64,000 nt of DNA from Liolophura sinensis (Eukaryota; Mollusca; Polyplacophora; Chitonida; Chitonidae), in contig NC_088302.1 in NCBI RefSeq assembly GCF_032854445.1, positions 2,660,023 through 2,724,022 of the forward strand, read 5' to 3'. The translations under genes were made by a program, and so were the position numbers. The notes below the pieces were generated by a model. That model worked only from the letters and a program-made list of their open reading frames with translations, did not search any database and was not told the DNA's origin. This document shows, one piece after another, positions 58,036-64,000 of this stretch (position 1 is the first letter of the stretch; each line of letters begins with the position of its first letter).

Positions 58036-58724
58036 CTAGAAACTTGGGCAACAGATTGCATTGGAATCTGGTCTTGCGTTTATTTACCTAAAACGCCCAT
58101 TATGCTTGACGATTGTCTGTTTCCACGCATAGGATGGTTGCTGCTAAATCAGGAGAGATAGAGTAGGAGGTGCAAAAATGAAGTGATGTAAAGAAATCTT
58201 ATGAAACAATAAGTAGTTTGATAGAAAAAAGCATCATTTTCAGTCAATTTTTAGCTTAATACACAAATTTTAATTAGGGCATAAACATGAATTGACCTCC
58301 ATAATATTTAAATAAATAAGCCAGGTAATAAGTCACGCCATACACTGGTGGGTGTGTTAGAGATACACGTGCTGGAACAAAAGTAAGTATTTCCAACGTA
58401 TTAAAACTAACAGCACATAGACGAGAATAATTACTAACACGACACGATCAACGGCGCAAATACAGCCTAGATATTTTATACGTCATTCTGTCAGTTGAGT
58501 TGAGAATTCCAGGCCACATATAATCCCGTGAGTTTACATGTCCGACTGTTCATCAGTGACCCTTAAGAGATTTACGGTGTTGTTGGAACCAGAAAAACGG
58601 CTCCGTGTACAACGGTCCAGTATACAACGGCTGTCTTCCTGCATATATGTAACCATTCCCGTCAAATATAACCATTACCTCAAATGTAACCATTCGCTTT
58701 GAATTTTGCATACTTTTTTTTAAT
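58036..58724. other. Unassigned sequence
   Basis: No feature is recognised between the family A copy and the 27-bp array. Confidence 0.4.
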
Positions 58725-59580
58725 CGCAAGTGGTCCCAGTGGACACACAGACACAATTGGTCCCAGTGGACACACAGACACAAGTGGTCCCAGTAGACAC
58801 ACAGACACAATTGGTACCAGTAGACATACAGACACAAATGGTTCCGGTAGATACACAGACACAAGTGGTCCCAGTGGACACACAGACACAAGTGGTCCCA
58901 GTAAACATACAGACACAAGTGGTTCCAGTAGATACACAGACACAAGTTGTTCCAGTAGACACACAGACACAAATGGTTCCAGTAGATACACAGACACAAG
59001 TGGTCCCAGTAGACACACAGACACAATTGGTACCAGTAGACACACACACACAATTGGTCCCAGTGGACAAACAGACACAAGTGGTCCCAGTGGACACACG
59101 GACACAAGTGGTTCCAGTAGACATACAGACACAAGTGGTTCCAGTAGACACACAGACACAAGTGGTTCCAGGAGATACACAGACACAAGTGGTTCCAGTA
59201 GATACACAGACACAAGTGGTTCCAGTAGACACACAGACACAAGTGGTTCCAGTAGATACACAGACACAAATGGTTCCAGTAGATACACAGACACAAGTGG
59301 TTCCAGTAGATACACAGACACAAGTGGTTCCAGTAGACACACAGACACAAGTGGTCCCAGTGGACACACAGACACAAGTGGTCCTAGTGGACACACAGAC
59401 ACAAGTGGTCCCAGTAAACATACAGACACAAGTGGTTCCAGTAGATACACAGACACAAATGGTTCCAGTAGATACACAGACACAAGTGGTTCCAGTAGAT
59501 ACACAGACACAAGTGGTTCCAGTAGACACACAGACACAAGTGGTTCAACTTGACACAAGTGGTTCCACTAGACACACAAA
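58725..59580. repeat. 27-bp minisatellite with several overlapping long open frames
   Basis: About 31 units around 'acacagacacaagtggttcc' followed by 'agtagat'. Blocks of units are duplicated: the series near 58860-58960 recurs near 59340-59450. Two plus frames and three minus frames stay open for about 270-290 codons, as expected for a stop-free 3n unit. They are not annotated as genes. Confidence 0.97.
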
Positions 59581-59784
59581 CACACAAAAATAAATAACCA
59601 CGTCCTATTCAAACTTTTTTCTATTGACGTGCAAACTTGACGACTTCCACAAATATCAAGCCTTCTAATTGGCTGGTATAGTATTTTGAGTGGCAGGTGT
59701 GGTCGGTCAGATTATTTTTTTTGACAGAGACGATCTGTAAATTCTATAATCGCGATATACTGTTACCCTTCAATACCAGTCTTA

Positions 59785-61030
59785 GTTTGAACAATAATCC
59801 TTCATGCTATACTTTACCGAACGCTTTGCACACAACCATGCACACATCCTCACCTTTATCCAAGCACTGATAGGCTTTGTGGACAATTTTCAAGATTTGG
59901 TTTACAGTGGAATCGCCATGTTTAAAACCAGAATTATTGGGAATCAGAAGATTATTTTCATAACAGTATTCATAGAACTTTTTATAGACTCTTTTTTCAA
60001 GGATTTTCGAGAGCGATAATTGAAGAGAAACAGGTCTGTAGTTAGATATGATGTTTCGATCACCCTTTTTTAAACTTGGCTAACACGTGATATTTTCCAG
60101 CCCGAGGAAAATATGCAAGATTCTAATAAAGAATAAAGATATTGGAGAGTGAAGAAGCGAATTGATCGGCACATTGTTTTAACGTAAAGTTATTAATATG
60201 ATCTACACCAGATCCTTTTGATATTCAATTTCACACCTCAGAAGGAGTGGCTTGTAGAAGGCGTAAGTGTGATTCAGTCAAGAACCTGAAAGGTGGTAAA
60301 GTTATTTCGGTTTGGGTTTACTGAGATGCAAAAAAAGTACAGAATTCACTAGCTTCTTCAAAATCATTTGAAACATTTCTTCCACTGAGTAGAAGGGTGG
60401 AATCGATGGCTTAGCCTTACATCCTAATACAGATTTCATAACTGACCAACAGGTTTTTTGCCAATGTGAGGATCTGAAAGTCTCAATTTCATTTTGTTAG
60501 CAAATGTAGCAATTGCTTCACGCTTTGAAGTATTTGCTTTTCGTCTAGCAACAATAAACTGCAATTTATGAAAATCGGAATGTGGGCTCTTAAATTTTTA
60601 AAATCATCTATTTCTAATTCTAAGCTTCCTTATGACATCATTACTCATCCACGGTTTATCTCGTGGACGAATAGTTACATCTTTATTAGGAATATACTCT
60701 TGGCAACACTCAAAAACCTCCATACCAGTCACATCAACGATCATTGAAATTTCCCGTAATAACAATACATTCCGAGTTTTCCAACAGCACTGATGATAAA
60801 GTGTGTTCGAACTTGTCTAGGAAGTGTTGTCTTACATGAACTTTTTGATTGGGTGGCCTATATCAGGTGGCAAATAGAACATTTTTAGAACATTGATTAT
60901 TTTGAATACAGTACCATTTCGGTATCATTTTCCAGATCTTTCCGACGAACTGCATTTAATGAGGACTTTATATAAATTGCCATCACCATGCCGATTCTTA
61001 TTCTTACGTTCAATGTAATACCTTGGTAGC
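59785..61030 (-). pseudogene. Broken non-LTR retrotransposon (endonuclease remnant and reverse transcriptase start)
   Basis: Read on the minus strand from about 61030 down, the first part resembles the C-terminal side of an apurinic-type endonuclease (patchy; 'RRDLENDTEM' and similar). It is followed by 'VTIRPRDKPWMSNDV' near 60640-60690, then a pre-RT stretch (FHKLQFIVARRKAN, SVMKSVLGCKAKPSIPPF). The first reverse transcriptase blocks come next: ISNYRPVSLQLSLSKILEK, then IPNNSGFKHGDSTVNQIL and YQCLDKGEDVCMVV. The catalytic Asp block is damaged: a short deletion lies near KAFGKV and a Trp codon has become TAG. Several frameshifts and stops lie upstream, and the palm and thumb regions are missing. 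It resembles Jockey/CR1-type LINEs and is not functional. Confidence 0.8.
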
Positions 61031-61692
61031 CCCACCTCTTTATCCGAAATTCTTTCATATAGCCGCGTTTCACTCATTATTACAAATCATAGTTTTCCTC
61101 GTGGTCTTCCGTGGTATCTCCGGTGATATCTGCTGTGGTGTCCTCTGTGGTATCTTCTGTGATGTCCTCTGTGGTGTTTTTATCCCAGACATGACGATGC
61201 TATCATCCACAAGGTACACACATACAAATAGCTGCAGGCTTTCAAGTTCAGCTCACGCAGCCGTGTTTGTCCATCGTGTTTGTTCACCACACACCTCTCA
61301 ACATACTTTCAGCAAACATTGCCAGTGTTTACCCACTGGAGTCGTTTTTGACATTTAGTGACACGATATATGTACAAAGCAATTTAGATAAGGTCAGCTC
61401 AAAGAGCTCACACAGTGTTAATGGTTTTGTCCAGAAAGGGACAGTTAAATAGATGAATACATCGGATATGATTTCCAATCCTAAATAATACCCAATCAGA
61501 ATTTTTACCCATTTGAACCGTCTGATTTGTTTTCTTTGTTGTTGAATTAATAAATAAATAAAATAACATCAATTTGGCTCGGTAAGGTAAAGCTCTGGCA
61601 ACTATCAGACCATCGACAAACGAGATAGTATCTTCCAATCCAACTCTTACCGATTGGACTGCGGATGTAAGAAGGTTTGTCAGACTGATTGC
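61031..61692. other. Unassigned sequence with a short tandem motif
   Basis: Positions 61110-61180 repeat 'ggtatcttctgtgatgtcct'-like words about three times (about 24 bp each). Otherwise nothing is recognised. Confidence 0.4.
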
Positions 61693-61750
61693 CGTCGAAT
61701 AAGATTCAAATTCTTGAGTACGGCGTTAAACACCACTCTAATGACTAGAT
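61693..61750 (-). repeat. Interspersed repeat family A, core fragment
   Basis: Reads 'gattgccgtcgaataa', 'ttcttgagtacggcgttaaa' and 'caccactctaatgact'. Only the core and the start of the A-rich end remain. Confidence 0.65.
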
Positions 61751-63213
61751 AAATTAGTTAGCGAGATCTTCATGGCTGCAATGTTGCCGATGCAATCATG
61801 CATTATTTGACAAAGCTTCACACAGACAGTCTCGTTCATTCCTACTCGGGATTAATGCTAAGGATGCTGTGATAGATTTGTCTTTAGTTTGAAGCAAATA
61901 TAGAACAACACTGGGATCGCACTGTTTCAATGCAACATAGTCGTCATATAATCAAAATTATGCTGAAGGTCATCTGTAGGTCAAACAAATAAAAGTTGGA
62001 TCTACGCCACCTGGGAGAATGCTCACGCTACCGGTCATTTTAGACTATGCTGGTCGGATTGTGATGTCGTTGTTCAGCGTACATCAAAAAGTCATATATC
62101 AAGTCAATATGGCGTGCTTATCGCGTGCTTATCACTATGACAATATCTCCACAAGAGCAGGTTATGCCACCAGCCTTAGATGACAACATTCCTAACAGCT
62201 ATCGTTGTTCTCCTCTTTATACAATAGCCATGTGAGACGATCGTCATCTTCAAACCAACGTCATCAAAACTGGATAGCCAAAAGAAAAGAAGTCACACAT
62301 GTAACTGGCATACGTTCTTTGTGTGTTTATCGACCAAATACTCGGTATGCACCAACTAAGCATAGTGCGGGGAGTCCTCTCTTCCATGCCTTTTATGTCT
62401 GTCACGTGGGGCATCGTTTTATCATGGTCACCATAAAAACACCTTGCAGTGTCAGGCAAGTCGTCCTACTTTGATATATCTAATCAATGCTCTCGCTAAA
62501 ACGCGATATTCTTTGTTCGGAATTTCTTTTTCGAATATTTTACGAATGTTGCGTGAAACTGACTGTAACTGAACGTGCGACGTCTAGTAGCCTTCCAGCA
62601 CTAGCACACCTGATAACCCCACCCTAACTCTATCGCTAATGATAAACATGAAGTAACACAGACAATTCAAGACTGCCGTCTTGGAGTTGATAACCAGGAT
62701 AACCCTTTCCTGTTTTCTTTTTCTATATAAAGGAATATATAGCATTTCTAGAAAACCTGACATACAGCTTTATTATACCGTGACAATATTCACAAAGCCG
62801 TCTTGATATTTCATTGGTTAAACAGAGCTCTTAACTGGTCATTATTTTTCACTAAATGACCTGCCCTTTGTAAGAGATACATTGCTCACGTGAGGTCCGT
62901 GTGAGTGTTTTTATCTGACGTCATCAGCACGCGAAATCCGTTGTAAATATTTTAATCACGCCTGTCATGTCTGTTCGTTCATTTATTTCACTGCCAGGGA
63001 TGAGATTAAATATCATCACTTCATTGCGTTACTTTCATTTTCCCGAGGATGTACATTGCACACGTGTAACTTACAGGTTATTACATGGAAACCAGGAAAC
63101 ACCCGGCTACAGGGCTACTCGCCCAGTCATACGGAATACGAAAATGTGCTGCATAAACTAACAGAACCTGCGTGAATTTAAAGCCGGTATAACAAAACAC
63201 GTATTAACTAATG
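61751..63213. other. Unassigned sequence
   Basis: No gene or element is recognised. Short frames at 62205-62474 and 62967-63161 have no recognisable domain. Confidence 0.4.
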
Positions 63214-63358
63214 CGGGAGTCAATACCGTGAATCCCGGATCCCTTGACCAGAGTCTGCCAAGCTGGCCTCACCGAGGTCGAGTCTAGTCGCATGCCGAGG
63301 TCAGGTCAGCTTGACAGAAGCTATCCAAGGGATCCACGATTCATGGTATTGACTCCTA
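63214..63358. mobile_element. Near-palindromic element, about 145 bp
   Basis: Two arms of about 70 bp meet near 63286. The left arm starts 'ggagtcaataccgtgaatcc'; the reverse complement of the right arm starts 'ggagtcaataccatgaatcg'. They stay alignable to the centre, through 'ggatccctt', 'caagctg' and 'cctc'. The whole unit could fold into one long imperfect hairpin. It has no coding capacity and no clear target-site duplication. It is probably a palindromic MITE; a structured RNA is a less likely alternative. Confidence 0.75.
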
Positions 63359-63754
63359 CACAAATGTATAATATCCAAATACTGAGGATAATATGAACCT
63401 GGGCTATGACTCTCCGTGGTTTCTATATGGTATCATGTATCTAGCGACACAAAGCTCGTTTAACTGCACCCTCAATACAAGACTGTTAAACACACGTGAT
63501 ATTTAGATGAGCACGCAATTTCGCAATGAGAGTATGGAATACCCGTCGTCTGTAGACAATATGCCTGTCCATGCAAATGCCATATGCATGTGAACTGACG
63601 TTAGGTATTGCTTTCGCATACACATTTCGCAATACCGATATTCTTGTTTTTGTCCTCTCAAACTAACGGTGGATGTGGACATTGACGTGTGATGCACTGT
63701 AGGTGAGCAGGAAGGATTTGACCGAGGAAAAATGTCAGCCTGTCTTTGTAACGT

Positions 63755-64000
63755 GTCATCTGAAATAGACATCAACATCAGGTGGATATAACTCCGGCAT
63801 CTGAAGGAGATATCAACATCAGGTGGATAAAACGCCGGCATCTGAAGGAAATGTCAACATAAGTTGGATAAAACTCCGGCATATGAGAGAGATATCAACA
63901 TCATATGGATAAAACCTCGACGTGTGCAGAAAATGTCAACATAAGGGGGATAAAACCCGAAATCTGAAGGAAATGTCAACATCAGATGGATAAAACCAGA
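63755..64000. repeat. 41-bp minisatellite running off the window end
   Basis: Six units are visible around 'tcaacatcaggtggataaaa' followed by 'cgccggcatctgaaggaaat'. The array continues past the last base, so its full length is unknown. Confidence 0.95.

Noticed and set aside
58553-59593. Five overlapping open frames of about 270-290 codons on both strands
   Set aside because: All arise from one stop-free 27-bp unit. No frame stands out, and no non-repetitive coding sequence is attached.

Overview
This is animal nuclear DNA: AT-rich, intron-dominated and dense in tandem and dispersed repeats. It most likely comes from a marine lophotrochozoan, probably a mollusc. The evidence for that is one interspersed repeat present in about a dozen copies (core GATTGGTGTTTTACGCCGTA, then 'gtactcaagaatatttcac') and a tRNA-derived SINE ending in an ACTCACTC tail. 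Both look like repeats I associate with molluscan genomes; this is from memory and was not searched.

The only host protein-coding gene I can support is on the minus strand from about 50.5 kb down to 25.1 kb. It is the 3' two thirds of a Cys-loop ligand-gated anion channel of the glycine-receptor/GluCl-like group. Five exons are firm: 50458-50525, 37704-37930, 35138-35220, 29756-29890 and 26753-27156. A firm last exon lies at 25096-25273, and a 32-bp exon at 25714-25745 is needed to make the phases agree. Together they encode loops D, A and E, the Cys-loop, loops B and C, M1-M3, the short M3-M4 loop, M4 and the stop. The 68-bp and 83-bp exons have the lengths I recall for vertebrate GABA-A/glycine receptor genes. 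The signal peptide and first N-terminal exons were not found and probably lie beyond the window's high-coordinate end. The receptor has the PAR anion-selectivity motif and the second (loop C) disulfide, but lacks several agonist-contact residues and has Leu instead of Thr at pore position 6'.

Layout. 1-4.3 kb: unassigned. 4.3-6.9 kb and 9.9-12.1 kb: two diverged direct copies of one segment, with a SINE, a minisatellite and a broken Tc1/mariner transposase between them. 12.1-15.3 kb: three minisatellites, the last a 1.9-kb, 18-bp array open on both strands. 15.4-24.9 kb: mostly unassigned, with one TTAA-flanked inverted-repeat element. 25.1-50.5 kb: the receptor gene, whose introns hold about ten minisatellites, a foldback element, a MITE and repeat copies. 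50.5-64 kb: more minisatellites, a broken non-LTR retrotransposon (minus strand, 59.8-61.0 kb) and an imperfect 145-bp palindrome.

Most long open frames here are products of minisatellites whose units contain no stop codon. They are annotated as repeats, not genes. I saw no operon-like cluster, CRISPR array, rRNA or convincing functional tRNA, and no defence or biosynthetic system. The most unusual features are a tandemly quadruplicated splice donor at receptor exon 7, the receptor's atypical pore and ligand-site residues, and the sheer density of unrelated minisatellites.
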